This document shows, piece after piece, positions 17,459-27,486 of a stretch of DNA of 64,000 nt; position 1 is the first letter of the stretch, and each line of letters opens with the position of its first letter. Origin of the DNA: Chromohalobacter israelensis (GTDB lineage: Bacteria; Pseudomonadota; Gammaproteobacteria; Pseudomonadales; Halomonadaceae); NCBI GenBank assembly GCA_000761475.1, contig JQNW01000008.1, forward strand, positions 1 to 64,000, read 5' to 3'. The translations under genes and the position numbers were made by a program. A model generated the notes under the pieces. The model was not told the origin of the DNA and ran no database searches. It saw only the letters and a list, made by a program, of their open reading frames with translations.

Positions 17459-17991
17459 GCGTCCTCCCACTGCTGCGGATAGAGAATCGTCACCATCGCC
17501 TGCGTTGCGCCCAGCAAGGCTTCGTAGCGATGGTCGAGATCCGCGTCGAACTCATGCTGTTCGCCCGCGCGGCACACGGCCAGCGCCTGGGGCGTGCCCA
17601 CGCGCAGTGTTCCCTCCACCACCATGACGCGCTCGCGCACGCCACGCGGATGGCCTCGCGAATGCTTGATTTCGCCCGACGCGAGCTGCATGAGATACAC
17701 CTCGACCCGCGGCGATTGCCGTCCCCGGGCCACGACCTGCACCTGCCCGCCACCGGGCTCGCCGACCGTCACACCGCCTGTTTTCTCGGCCAGCAGCTCG
17801 CTGAACGTCACCCCCAGCGTATTGGCCAGGGTCCAGAGCGTTTCGATGGTGGGATTGCCGTGACCGGCCTCGAGCTGCGAGAGCGTCGACTTGCTGATCG
17901 CCGCCCGTTCGGCCAGCGCGCTCAGCGAGTAACCGCGCGCCTCGCGGAGACGACGCAGGTTGGCGACGATGACGGGAGTCGGTGATGGCAT
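17455..17991 (-). CDS. XRE-family regulator with C-terminal cupin, of the azlCD operon
   Basis: A 178-residue regulator with an XRE helix-turn-helix (about 10-65: LREARGYSLSALAERAAISKSTLSQLEAG) and a C-terminal cupin sensor (about 100-175). This architecture is commonly found in front of azlCD and likely senses an amino acid or analogue. Its stop overlaps the azlC start by ATGA. The promoter region carries a GAAC/GTTC palindrome that probably mediates autoregulation. An IS1182 element is inserted about 70 bp upstream of this start. Confidence 0.88.
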   Translation of the reverse strand: MPSPTPVIVANLRRLREARGYSLSALAERAAISKSTLSQLEAGHGNPTIETLWTLANTLGVTFSELLAEKTGGVTVGEPGGGQVQVVARGRQSPRVEVYLMQLASGEIKHSRGHPRGVRERVMVVEGTLRVGTPQALAVCRAGEQHEFDADLDHRYEALLGATQAMVTILYPQQWEDA

Positions 17992-18004
17992 GCGGCATCC
18001 ATTG

Positions 18005-18026
18005 AAAAGAACGGTTTCGTTCTTTT
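18005..18026. promoter_or_regulatory. Palindromic operator at the XRE-azlCD promoter
   Basis: The arms AAAAGAAC and GTTCTTTT flank six bases, and a third GAAC half-site follows at 18031-18034. The dyad covers the predicted -10 and start region of the XRE gene, so it is the obvious autoregulatory site. No protein binding is shown; this is inference from position and symmetry. Confidence 0.6.
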
Positions 18027-18051
18027 TAACGAACGACAGATCAAAAAACAA
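18023..18051 (-). promoter_or_regulatory. Predicted XRE-azlCD promoter, overlapping the split terminator
   Basis: On the minus strand TTGTTT (18046-18051) and TAAAAA (18023-18028) are 17 bp apart. The -35 overlaps the T tract of the disrupted terminator. The insertion sequence begins 12 bp upstream of the -35, so the core promoter is intact but its upstream flank is now IS DNA. Confidence 0.45.
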
Positions 18052-18062
18052 GGGCGCCCGAA
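18043..18062 (-). terminator. Distal half of a rho-independent terminator, split by an IS
   Basis: CAAGGGCGCC (18049-18058) is one arm and A6 (18043-18048, a T6 tract on the minus strand) is the termination run. The complementary arm GGCGCCCTTG is at 19687-19696, on the other side of the insertion sequence. CGAA (18059-18062) is both the old loop and the target duplication. Confidence 0.85.
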
Positions 18063-18096
18063 CAGGCTGTGTCAAAACACAGCCTCGGCTGGCACA

Positions 18097-18127
18097 CTGC
18101 CCATCAGGTTTCCTGATGGGCAGTTTT
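18097..18127 (+). terminator. Terminator-like hairpin at the IS left end, before the transposase
   Basis: CTGCCCATCAGG (18097-18108), a TTT loop and CCTGATGGGCAG (18112-18123) form a 12-bp perfect stem followed by TTTT. The transposase ATG is only 4 bp further on. It could stop transcripts entering from flanking DNA, and in a read-through RNA it would pair the only purine-rich stretch near the start. Confidence 0.75.
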
Positions 18128-18131
18128 CGTC

Positions 18132-19577
18132 ATGGCACGCTATATCACCGGCGCGTCTCGCGAGCAGCTCGACCTGCTGCCGCCTTCTCTCGATGACCTG
18201 ATTCCCGACGATCACCTCGTTCGCGTCATCGATCTTTATGTCGACTCCCTCGATCTCGATGCCCTGGGCTTCGAGCGGGCTCGGCCCGCTGCGACCGGGC
18301 GCCCGGGCTACCATCCCGCGGATATGCTGCGCCTCTACCTGTACGGCTATCTTCAGCAGATCCGCTCGTCACGCCGGCTGGAACGCGAATGTCAGCGCAA
18401 TATCGAGCTGATGTGGCTGCTCAATCGGCTGACTCCCGACTTCAAGACCATCGCCGAGTTTCGGCGCAAGCATCCGCGCGCGTTTCGTCAGCTGTGCCGT
18501 CATTTCGTGCGTTTCTGCCGTGACGCCGGCTGGCTGGCGAGCCGCGAAGTGGCCATCGATGGCAGCAAATTCGGGGCCGTGGCTAGCAAGAAGCGTGTGG
18601 TGAGCCGCCAGGCGCTGGTCCGTGAGGAACAGGCGTTGAACGCGCGTATCGACGCCTGGCTGGAAGGCCTCGATGAGACCGACCACGAGGAAGCCCACCG
18701 GGATGGGCCCGACGATGACCAGCGTCGCCGTTCACTCGAACGGCTCAAGGCCCTGCGTGATCAGACCCGAGACAGCCGCGAGCGCATGGAACGGCTCGGG
18801 ATCCAGCATCACGTCACCGGTGAGCCTGAGGCCCGGCTCATGCGCTCGCCACAGGGAAACCGCACCGCCTATAACCTGCAGACGGCGGTGGATACCGACA
18901 CCCATCTGATCGTGCACCACGAGACGGTGCAGGACGGCGATGACAGTCGCCAGTTGCAGCCCATGGCGGAAGCGACCCAGACGGCGCTGGAAAGAGGGAA
19001 TTTATCGATACTGGCCGATGCCGGCTATTCCAACGGTGAACAGCAGCAGCGCTGCGAAGAACGCAACCTGGCCTGCCATATCCCACCCCGGCGGACCGTC
19101 AACAATCAGGGAGGCGGCCAGCTCTATCAGGCCGATGCTTTTCACTACGAACCGGCCCGGGATGCCTACCGCTGTCCGGCCGATCACTGGCTGCCACTGA
19201 AGCAACGCAACGCTTCCCAGAAGGTTCTTTACTACGCCAACCCTTCGGCGTGTGCCGGTTGTAGGCTCAAGCCACGCTGTACGGCGGGGCGTTGGCGAAC
19301 GGTCACCCGCCATCAGTACGAAAGCGCCTTCGAGACGTCGCGACAACGCCTGACAGAGGACCCCAAGGCGATGACACGTCGCCGCGCCACCGTCGAGCAT
19401 CCCTTCGGCACGCTCAAGGACACGCTGATGGGGAATGCCGGACGTCTGCTGGTGCGTGGGCTCGATAAAGCCCGAGGGGAGATCAGTCTGGCGGTACTGG
19501 CGTACAACCTTAAGAGACTGATGCGACATATCGGGGCCGAGGCGCTGATGACCCGGCTGAGACAAGCCCCGGTCTGA
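18132..19577 (+). CDS. IS1182-family transposase (DDE)
   Basis: A full-length 481-residue transposase. The N-terminus (about 1-120) has the IS1182 DUF772-like region, GYHPADMLRLYLYGYL to FRRKHPRAF. Putative catalytic acids are D143 (VAIDGSKFGA), D296 (ILADAGYSNG) and E422 (VEHPFGTLKDTLMG). A Cys pair region (CAGCRLKPRC) lies before the last block, as is usual for this family. No frameshift or stop is present, so it may be active. There is no clear ribosome site; the start sits just after a strong hairpin, which suggests limited expression. Confidence 0.95.
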   Translation: MARYITGASREQLDLLPPSLDDLIPDDHLVRVIDLYVDSLDLDALGFERARPAATGRPGYHPADMLRLYLYGYLQQIRSSRRLERECQRNIELMWLLNRLTPDFKTIAEFRRKHPRAFRQLCRHFVRFCRDAGWLASREVAIDGSKFGAVASKKRVVSRQALVREEQALNARIDAWLEGLDETDHEEAHRDGPDDDQRRRSLERLKALRDQTRDSRERMERLGIQHHVTGEPEARLMRSPQGNRTAYNLQTAVDTDTHLIVHHETVQDGDDSRQLQPMAEATQTALERGNLSILADAGYSNGEQQQRCEERNLACHIPPRRTVNNQGGGQLYQADAFHYEPARDAYRCPADHWLPLKQRNASQKVLYYANPSACAGCRLKPRCTAGRWRTVTRHQYESAFETSRQRLTEDPKAMTRRRATVEHPFGTLKDTLMGNAGRLLVRGLDKARGEISLAVLAYNLKRLMRHIGAEALMTRLRQAPV

Positions 19578-19622
19578 GGCTGGATCCTTTATCGAGGTGA
19601 CATCGACAAGGCTGCAACGACA

Positions 19623-19644
19623 TCGCCCCGCAAAAGCGGGGCGA
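19623..19644 (+). terminator. Hairpin after the transposase gene
   Basis: TCGCCCCGC (19623-19631), an AAAA loop and GCGGGGCGA (19636-19644) form a 9-bp GC-rich stem followed by a short T run. It probably ends the transposase transcript inside the element. Confidence 0.55.
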
Positions 19645-19682
19645 TTTGAGCAACCTCCAGCAAGCCGTTTTGACACGGCCTG

Positions 19683-19696
19683 CGAAGGCGCCCTTG
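19683..19696 (-). terminator. Proximal half of the split TRAP-operon terminator
   Basis: Target duplication CGAA (19683-19686) and arm GGCGCCCTTG (19687-19696). On the minus strand, before insertion, this read CAAGGGCGCC, loop TTCG, GGCGCCCTTG and then six Ts: a textbook terminator with a UUCG tetraloop just after the TRAP permease stop. Confidence 0.85.
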
Positions 19697-19705
19697 CCTG
19701 CCCGA

Positions 19706-21880
19706 TCACGCCACCTTGGGCGTTTCCTGCTTGGCCAGCAGGAAGAGTCCCAGCGCGATGACCGCACCGATGACGTCGCTGATCAAGCCGGGGTAGATCA
19801 GCGTCAAGGCCCCGGCAGCCGCCAGCAGGCGCCAGAAGGGATTGAGAGGACGACGCAGGTAGCCCTCCACCGCCACGGCCAGCAGCAATACGCCGACCAC
19901 GCCGGTGACGACGACCCACAGGATGTTGGCCAGCGTGGCGTCGATCATCAGCATGCTGTGCGCGAACACGAACATGTAGGGCACCACGAACCCGGCGATG
20001 GCCAGCTTCATGGCCTGGAAGCCCGTGGCATTGGGCGAGCCGCCACTGATGCCGGCACCGGCATAGGCAGCCAGGGCCACCGGCGGGGTCAGATTGGCGA
20101 ACAGCCCGAAATAGAACACGAACATGTGCGCCACGAAGATCGCCGTCTCGTTGCTGCCCGCCAGCTCGCGGAACAGCGGCAGGTTGAGCAGGATCGGCGC
20201 CGCCATGGTGCTGGTGATGATATAGGTCGGGATGCTCGGCAGCCCCATGCCCAGCACGATGGACGCGATCATGGTCAGGAACAGGGTCACCAGCAGCTGC
20301 AGCATCGGAATGGGAATCTGCTGTCCCAGCGCCACCACCGCGTCGGCGGCTTCCAGCGCAATGCCGGTGAGCGTGGCGATCCCCACGATGATGCCCACCG
20401 CGCCGCAGGCCACGGCCACGGGAATGGCATTGCGCACGCCATCGTGCATCGCATCGCGGCAATCGGCGATGTCCATTTTTTCCGCCACCAGGCCGAGCTT
20501 GGCCCGCAGGGCATTGATCGCCACCGGCACGGCGATGATCACGAACAATGCCCGGCGGCTCGCCGCCATGTCGGGCTGGGCATATCCCTCGAGCAAGGCG
20601 CGCCATTGCGGCTCGAAGATCAGCAGCGCCAGAATCGCGCTGACCCCCAGGGTGACACGACGCGTCCCGCAGATCAGCACGGTCGCGGCGATCGACCAGA
20701 ACGCCGCGAAGAACGGGGCGCGACCGTCGAAGAGCAACCACAGCAGTACCACCATCGGCACCAGCAGGTGGCCCCGCTTGAGCATGACGGCCTTGAGCGG
20801 CGTCAGTTCGGAACGCGGAATGCCCTCCAGTCCGTTACGCAGGGCGCGCAGATGCACCTGGAACAGGACCCCGAGGTAGAAGAGCAGCGCCGGGATGATG
20901 CCGGCCAGGATCACCTGGGTGTAGGGCACCGACAACACCTCCGCCATGATGAAGGCCGCCGCCCCCATGATCGGCGGCAGGATCTGCCCCCCGACACTGG
21001 CCGAGGCCTCGACGGCCCCCGCGAAATTCGGCTTGTAGCCGGTACGCTTCATTAACGGAATGGTGAACGCGCCGGTGGTCACGACATTGGCGATCGCCGA
21101 ACCATTGATCGACCCCAGAAAGCCGCTGGCGATGACCGCCACCTTGGCTGGCCCGCCGCGGGTATGTCCTGCCACGGCAAGCGCCAGGTCATTGAACAGC
21201 TGCCCCAGCCCCGACTTGCCCAGGAAGGCGCCGAACAGGATGAACAGAATGATATAGCTGGCCGATACCCCGATGGCGGTGCCCAGCAGGCCTTCGGTGA
21301 TGAACACCAGGTGCGACATCACCTGGCGGCCGGTCGCCATGATGATCGTTTCATTCAACTGTGGATAGAACGACAGCTTGGCATAGAACCCATACACCAG
21401 AAAGATCGTCGCCAGCAGGGTCAGCCCCCAGCCGGTCGCGCGCCGGGTGGCGTCGAGCACCAGCAGGATGGCCAAGAAGCCCACCAGCATGTCGATGTCG
21501 TTGATCCGCCCCGCCGAGGCGATGACGCGCTCGGACACCACCAGCATGTAGACGCCGACACCGAATGCCAGCACCGCGAGGATGGCGTCGCCCCACGGCA
21601 CACGATCGCGCGCGCCCTTGCGGGTCAAGGGATAGAGGATGAACGTCAGCCCCAGCAGGGTGTAGAGGTGGATGCTGCGCTGCGCCACGTCGACCAGCGG
21701 GCCGGAAAACGACGTGTACAGGTGGAATACCGCCAGCACCACCGCCACCACGGTGACGAACTTGAGCACGAAACCGGGCAAGGCGTCGCGCACCAGGCTC
21801 TCGCGATCGAACTTTTCCAGCGCTTCCTTGACCGCCTTGTCATCCCCTTCGGCGGCCTGCGCGTATTTCTCATCGGACAT
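19706..21880 (-). CDS. TRAP transporter fused permease (DctQM type, TAXI system)
   Basis: A 724-residue inner-membrane protein combining the small four-helix TRAP subunit at the N-terminus with the large 12-helix DctM subunit. FGAFLGKSGLGQLFNDLA and the SGFLGSINGSAIANVVTTGAFTIPLMKR block are typical of TAXI-type fused permeases. The start is taken at 21880 (MSDEKYAQ); upstream ATGs are in frame but overlap the previous gene. It works with the TAXI binding protein at 22421-23554. Its natural terminator has been split by the IS1182 element, so read-through toward XRE-azlCD is possible. The substrate is unknown. Confidence 0.93.
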   Translation of the reverse strand: MSDEKYAQAAEGDDKAVKEALEKFDRESLVRDALPGFVLKFVTVVAVVLAVFHLYTSFSGPLVDVAQRSIHLYTLLGLTFILYPLTRKGARDRVPWGDAILAVLAFGVGVYMLVVSERVIASAGRINDIDMLVGFLAILLVLDATRRATGWGLTLLATIFLVYGFYAKLSFYPQLNETIIMATGRQVMSHLVFITEGLLGTAIGVSASYIILFILFGAFLGKSGLGQLFNDLALAVAGHTRGGPAKVAVIASGFLGSINGSAIANVVTTGAFTIPLMKRTGYKPNFAGAVEASASVGGQILPPIMGAAAFIMAEVLSVPYTQVILAGIIPALLFYLGVLFQVHLRALRNGLEGIPRSELTPLKAVMLKRGHLLVPMVVLLWLLFDGRAPFFAAFWSIAATVLICGTRRVTLGVSAILALLIFEPQWRALLEGYAQPDMAASRRALFVIIAVPVAINALRAKLGLVAEKMDIADCRDAMHDGVRNAIPVAVACGAVGIIVGIATLTGIALEAADAVVALGQQIPIPMLQLLVTLFLTMIASIVLGMGLPSIPTYIITSTMAAPILLNLPLFRELAGSNETAIFVAHMFVFYFGLFANLTPPVALAAYAGAGISGGSPNATGFQAMKLAIAGFVVPYMFVFAHSMLMIDATLANILWVVVTGVVGVLLLAVAVEGYLRRPLNPFWRLLAAAGALTLIYPGLISDVIGAVIALGLFLLAKQETPKVA

Positions 21881-21909
21881 GATGACCCTCGTTCCCGTCT
21901 TGCGGGAGA

Positions 21910-22380
21910 TTACGACAACCAGGGACGTACCAAGGCCGGCAATGCCTGCCACAGGGGCGCCCTGAGAATGCTGAACGTCAATATCGGTGGGGGCTCGTCA
22001 TGCGCCAGCGCGAACGTGTGGCCGGCATAACGCATGCGATAGCGCTCGGCGGCGGCAGCCTGGACGGCGAGCGGGTCGACGACGCGATCGATCCCCGTCA
22101 TCACGACCCAGCCATCTTCGAGATGGGTCTCCTTGCCCGCCGAGGCCGGTACGCCCGCGCCGAAGGTCTTGAAGCGGGTACCGGTGATTTCGATGGCGCC
22201 GTCGTCGGTCACCTCGAACCACTCTTCCCAGTCTTCCTTCTCGACCGAGTGCATCCAGCGCAGCGTAAAGCGCGTACCTTCCCACCCCGGAAAGGCATAC
22301 CGCCACTGGGCACCGTCGCGCACCACGAGCCAAGGCAATGGATAAGCAAGCGTGGCGACCATTACGGTCCGTATGGCCAC
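21910..22380 (-). CDS. DUF1850 domain protein of the TAXI TRAP operon
   Basis: A 156-residue protein of the DUF1850 family, which is repeatedly found between TAXI-TRAP binding protein and permease genes. The RWMHSVEKEDWEEWFEV stretch and the FGAGVPASAG segment are the conserved part. One N-terminal hydrophobic stretch suggests membrane anchoring or export. Function is unknown. The start may be GTG at 22380, with AAGG upstream, or ATG at 22362. Confidence 0.8.
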   Translation of the reverse strand: MAIRTVMVATLAYPLPWLVVRDGAQWRYAFPGWEGTRFTLRWMHSVEKEDWEEWFEVTDDGAIEITGTRFKTFGAGVPASAGKETHLEDGWVVMTGIDRVVDPLAVQAAAAERYRMRYAGHTFALAHDEPPPILTFSILRAPLWQALPALVRPWLS

Positions 22381-22420
22381 TCATGCCTTGCAAGACGGCC
22401 ATACGCCGAACGAGGGCAGG

Positions 22421-23554
22421 TTAAGACCCGGTGCCGGCGCTGTCCGCATCCTCGCCATCGCTCGACGCATCGTCTTCGGAGAGGGTGTCGTAGAACGCCT
22501 GTGCCCCGGGATGTACCGGCGCCACCAGGTTCTGGTTCATGGTCTCGGGATCGAACTGCTTGAGCGCACCCACGGAGACGTTCTCGGAATTGAGGTAGTC
22601 GTAGAAGCGCGCGGTCAGTTCCTCGGCGACGTCATCCCGCATGTCGCTGCCAACGATCAGCATGTTGCGGATCGCCACGGTATCGACTTCCGCATCGAGG
22701 TCGTAGCGCTCGGGAGCGCCCGCCGGCAACGTGTAGGTCTCGTAGTACGGATAGGCCTCGAGCAGCTTGTCCGCCACCTCGCCGGTGACCGGCACGAAGG
22801 TGATATCGGTGCTCTGCATCAGCCCGGTGATGCTCGAGTTGGGCACCCCGGAAGTAAAGAAGGCCGCGTCCAGGTTGCCGTTGCTCATGCCGGTCACGCT
22901 ATCGGCATAGCCGGTGTGGCTGACCTGGGCCAGGTCGTCGTAGCTGAGCCCAGCGGACTCGATGACCTTGGCCGCGCTTTGCTCGACCCCGGAGCCGACC
23001 TTGCCGACACCGACGCGCTTGCCCGCGAGGTCGGAGATGCTCTCGATGCCGCTATCCTCGGTGGCCACGACCTGTACCACGTTGGGGTAGAGCCCTGCCA
23101 GCGCCTGGATATCGGCCGGCTGCCCGTCGAACTGGTTTTCGCCGTTCACGGCGTCATAGGCGACGTCGCTCATCACGATGGCGACCTGATTGAGGCCGTC
23201 GGTGATGTTGTTGATGTTCTGCACGGACGCCCCGGTCGAGACGACCTGCACATCATCGACCAGATCACTGGCCTCGAAGACGCTCTTGAGCGCGCCGCCG
23301 ATGGGATAATAGGTACCGCCGGTACCGCCGGTGCCGAAGATCAGGCTGACCGCATCGGCGCTTGCAGTCTGCGTGCCGTCTTCGCCGCTCTCGCCATTGC
23401 CGTTGCCGCCATTCCCCTCGGACGCCTGTTCCTGAGAGGTCGTCTCACCGTTCTGCGTCGTCTCGTCGGCATCGCCGCTGTCGTCGCCGCAACCGGCCAG
23501 CAAGGCACCGGACAGCCCCAGCGCGGCCGCCAGCATCAAAGTACGAGTCGCCAT
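22421..23554 (-). CDS. TAXI-family TRAP transporter solute-binding lipoprotein
   Basis: A 377-residue periplasmic binding protein that delivers substrate to the fused permease. It has a lipoprotein signal with lipobox LLAGC (C22), then a linker of about 45 residues rich in Gly, Glu, Ser, Asn and Asp. The TAXI signature GTGGTGGTYYPIGGAL follows. Start at ATG 23554 after AAGGGA; an in-frame TTG two codons upstream is unlikely. The long acidic linker fits a halophile. Homologues bind glutamate, 2-oxoglutarate or similar acids; the ligand here is not known. Confidence 0.9.
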   Translation of the reverse strand: MATRTLMLAAALGLSGALLAGCGDDSGDADETTQNGETTSQEQASEGNGGNGNGESGEDGTQTASADAVSLIFGTGGTGGTYYPIGGALKSVFEASDLVDDVQVVSTGASVQNINNITDGLNQVAIVMSDVAYDAVNGENQFDGQPADIQALAGLYPNVVQVVATEDSGIESISDLAGKRVGVGKVGSGVEQSAAKVIESAGLSYDDLAQVSHTGYADSVTGMSNGNLDAAFFTSGVPNSSITGLMQSTDITFVPVTGEVADKLLEAYPYYETYTLPAGAPERYDLDAEVDTVAIRNMLIVGSDMRDDVAEELTARFYDYLNSENVSVGALKQFDPETMNQNLVAPVHPGAQAFYDTLSEDDASSDGEDADSAGTGS

Positions 23555-23575
23555 AGCCAATCATCCCTTGGTTGT

Positions 23576-23589
23576 CCACGAAATCGTGG
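23576..23589. promoter_or_regulatory. Palindrome in the TAXI operon leader
   Basis: CCACGA-AA-TCGTGG lies about 22 bp before the start of the TAXI binding protein. It may be an operator or an RNA hairpin. No regulator gene is adjacent, so its role is open. Confidence 0.35.
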
Positions 23590-23721
23590 TCGTTGAAATA
23601 TCGACTCCCTAGCTTACGAGGCACGACGAATGGATACCATGTCAGCACCCCACCTTACGACCAAAGTAGCATATGCTCTCGCCGTCGACGGGTTGCCATC
23701 AGGCGACGGGCGTCCTACGCA

Positions 23722-23745
23722 AAAGCCCCGGCGAACCGGGGCTTT
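23722..23745 (-). terminator. metK terminator
   Basis: AAAGCCCCGG and CCGGGGCTTT are 10-bp arms around a CGAA loop (TTCG on the minus strand), followed on the minus strand by TTTTG. It lies 46 bp after the metK stop. Its loop is the same as that of the terminator split by the IS. Confidence 0.85.
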
Positions 23746-23790
23746 GCGGATGATGGCGCGACACGCCGCTGCATGTCGCTCGATGCGTCC

Positions 23791-25011
<1,221 letters not shown>

Positions 25012-25374
25012 GGCGTCCTCGACTCTCTCTATCACGTGCTGGCGAGCCGGAACACGACCGCCATCGAAAGGAGATGAAACTACGCCGCAAGCCACCCGGA
25101 ATGGCGGGCACGACGCATGACAGGTCCGGCGCGAGACGAAGCCGGCTCGGGGGTGCAGAGTTTACACGCTGGGTGACTAGCTGCCTAGCGATTGGCGACC
25201 GGCGGCATTTGATGCCACGCGGCTTCTCGGCGACAATACCCGACCGAATTCCCGGGGCCCGCCGAGGCGGCGTCCCCGCTCGATATCGGCGGCGCTGGAA
25301 GAAGCCCGTGCGTACCCGCGTACGGCCATCTCCCCGCGTCGCTTTACCCGATGCCGTAGGCGAGGAGCTGACCA
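25012..25374. other. Divergent intergenic region, metK / tkt
   Basis: This 363-bp region lies between the divergent metK and tkt starts. It presumably holds both promoters. I see no conserved ORF, riboswitch-like stem set or clear operator in it. Confidence 0.5.
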
Positions 25375-27366
25375 ATGCCGTCCCGTTTCGAAATGGCCAA
25401 TGCCATTCGCGCCCTGTCCATGGATGCCGTCCAGAAGGCCAACTCCGGCCACCCTGGCGCCCCCATGGGCATGGCCGATATCGCGCAGGTGCTGTGGCAC
25501 GATTACCTCGCGCACAATCCGGCCAACCCGCACTGGGCCAACCGCGACCGTTTCGTGCTCTCCAACGGGCATGGCTCGATGCTGCTCTACTCGCTGCTGC
25601 ACCTGACCGGCTACGACATCTCGCTGGAAGACCTGCAGAACTTCCGCCAGTTGCACTCGAAGACCGCCGGCCACCCGGAACTCGGCTATGCACCGGGCAT
25701 CGAGACCACCACCGGCCCGCTGGGCCAGGGGCTGGCCAACGCCGTGGGCATGGCCATCGCCGAGCGCACCCTGGCCGCCCAGTTCAATCGTCCCGGCCAT
25801 GACATCGTCGACCACCACACCTACGTCTTCGTCGGCGACGGCTGCCTGATGGAAGGCATCTCGCACGAAGTGGCCTCGCTGGCCGGCACCCAGGGGCTGG
25901 GCAAGCTGATCGCCTTCTACGACGCCAACGGCATCTCCATCGACGGCGAAGTCGAAGGCTGGTTCACCGACGATACCGCCAAGCGCTTCGAGTCCTACGG
26001 CTGGCACGTGGTGCCCAACGTCGACGGTCACGACCCCGAGGCCGTCAAGGCCGCCATCGAGCTGGCCCGCACCAACGACGACAAGCCCAGCATGATCATC
26101 TGCAAGACGATCATCGGCTTCGGCGCGCCCAACAAGCAGGGCAAGGAAGAGAGCCACGGCGCGGCGCTCGGCGAGGACGAAGTCGCCGCCGCGCGCGAGC
26201 AGCTCGGCTGGTCGCATCCGCCCTTCCACGTGCCCGAAGACATCTACCAGGCCTGGGACGCCACCCAGCGCGGTCGCGAGGCCGAAGCCGACTGGGACGC
26301 GCGTTTCGCGCGCTATCAGGCGGCCTACCCGGAAGAGGCTCGCGAACTCGAACGCCGCCTCAAGGGTGAACTGCCGGCGGCGCTGACCAGTGAAAAGCTG
26401 ATCGAAGAGGCCCAGGAAAAAGGCGAAAGCCTCGCATCGCGCAAGGCATCGCTGGCGTGCCTCAACGAGCTCGGCCCGCAACTGCCCGAACTGCTGGGCG
26501 GCAGCGCCGACCTTGCGCCCTCCAACCTGACCTTCTGGAAAGGCGCCAAGGCCATCACGCAGTCCGAGGCCAGCGGCAACTACCTGCATTACGGCGTGCG
26601 CGAATTCGGCATGGCCGCCATCATGAACGGTATCGCCCTGCACGGCGGCTTCGTGCCCTACGGCGCGACCTTCCTGATCTTCATGGAATACATGCGCAAC
26701 GCCGTGCGCATGGCCGCCCTGATGGGGCAGCGGGTCATCCATGTCTTCACCCACGACTCCATCGGTCTGGGCGAGGACGGGCCGACGCACCAGCCCATCG
26801 AGCAGCTCACCACCCTGCGCTCGACCCCCAACCTCGCCACCTGGCGCCCCTGCGACGCCGTGGAAACCGCCGTCGCCTGGGACACGGCTCTCAAGCGCCA
26901 GGCCGGCCCCAGCGCTCTGGTGCTCTCGCGCCAGGGATTGCCGCATCAGGCTCGCAGCAAGCAGCAGCTGGCGGATATCGCGCGCGGCGGGTACATCCTG
27001 AAGGATAGCCAGGGCACGCCGGCGCTGATCCTGATCGCCACCGGCTCCGAGGTCGGGCTGGCGATGGACGCCGCCGCCGAGCTGGAAAACGCCGGCACGC
27101 CGGTGCGCGTGGTTTCCATGCCGTCCACCGACACCTTCGACGCCCAGGACGCCGACTACCGGGAAGCGGTACTGCCCCGTGCCGTCACCGCCCGCCTGGC
27201 CATCGAAGCCGGACATCGTGACTTCTGGTTCAAGTACGTGGGCCTCGACGGACGCATCGTCGGCATGACCACCTTCGGCGAATCCGCGCCGGCGGGCGAT
27301 CTGTTCAAGCACTTCGGCTTCACCGTCGATAACGTCGTCGCCGAAGCCAAGGCGCTGTTGTCGTGA
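25375..27366 (+). CDS. tkt: Transketolase (housekeeping copy)
   Basis: A 663-residue thiamine-diphosphate enzyme of the non-oxidative pentose phosphate pathway. H26 in [13 protein letters not shown], the thiamine/Mg motif starting [12 protein letters not shown], and the [22 protein letters not shown] block are typical. GAGGAG lies 8 bp before the ATG. In many gammaproteobacteria tkt is followed directly by epd-pgk-fba; here those genes begin 11 kb downstream. A second transketolase of identical length is at 52725-54716. Confidence 0.97.
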   Translation: MPSRFEMANAIRALSMDAVQKANSGHPGAPMGMADIAQVLWHDYLAHNPANPHWANRDRFVLSNGHGSMLLYSLLHLTGYDISLEDLQNFRQLHSKTAGHPELGYAPGIETTTGPLGQGLANAVGMAIAERTLAAQFNRPGHDIVDHHTYVFVGDGCLMEGISHEVASLAGTQGLGKLIAFYDANGISIDGEVEGWFTDDTAKRFESYGWHVVPNVDGHDPEAVKAAIELARTNDDKPSMIICKTIIGFGAPNKQGKEESHGAALGEDEVAAAREQLGWSHPPFHVPEDIYQAWDATQRGREAEADWDARFARYQAAYPEEARELERRLKGELPAALTSEKLIEEAQEKGESLASRKASLACLNELGPQLPELLGGSADLAPSNLTFWKGAKAITQSEASGNYLHYGVREFGMAAIMNGIALHGGFVPYGATFLIFMEYMRNAVRMAALMGQRVIHVFTHDSIGLGEDGPTHQPIEQLTTLRSTPNLATWRPCDAVETAVAWDTALKRQAGPSALVLSRQGLPHQARSKQQLADIARGGYILKDSQGTPALILIATGSEVGLAMDAAAELENAGTPVRVVSMPSTDTFDAQDADYREAVLPRAVTARLAIEAGHRDFWFKYVGLDGRIVGMTTFGESAPAGDLFKHFGFTVDNVVAEAKALLS

Positions 27367-27415
27367 GCGCTGCTGCCTGGCCGCCGGCCAGGCAGTGACT
27401 CGGCACCCGTGACTG

Positions 27416-27450
27416 AAAACGCCCGGCAAGCATGGCTTGCCGGGCGTTTT
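27416..27450. terminator. Bidirectional terminator (tkt / aldo-keto reductase)
   Basis: AAAACGCCCGGCAAGC and GCTTGCCGGGCGTTTT are 16-bp perfect arms around a three-base loop, with A and T runs at the outer ends. It can end tkt from the left and the aldo-keto reductase from the right. Confidence 0.92.
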
Positions 27451-27486
27451 CGTTGGGGCCGCGTGTCCGCGGCACCTCCGTCCAGA

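Larger units (their letters stand above)
18063..19682 (+). mobile_element. Complete IS1182-family insertion sequence (1,620 bp)
   Basis: The ends are imperfect inverted repeats: CAGGCTGTGTCAAAAC at 18063-18078 and its counterpart CAGGCCGTGTCAAAAC (minus strand) at 19667-19682. The flanking target duplication is CGAA (18059-18062 and 19683-19686). It carries one intact transposase gene, a terminator-like hairpin between the left end and that gene, and another hairpin after it. Intact ends, intact ORF and identical flanks suggest a recent insertion. Confidence 0.9.

Noticed and set aside
18001-19700. IS plus flanks as part of a composite transposon
   Set aside because: Only one IS copy is in the window and the 4-bp flanking duplication is that of a single simple insertion.
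25012-25374. Possible SAM riboswitch upstream of metK
   Set aside because: I could not find a stem set or the conserved core of any SAM riboswitch class.
25177-27429. 750-codon frame antisense to transketolase
   Set aside because: Shadow frame of tkt; the translation has low-complexity Gly/Val/His and no recognisable motif.
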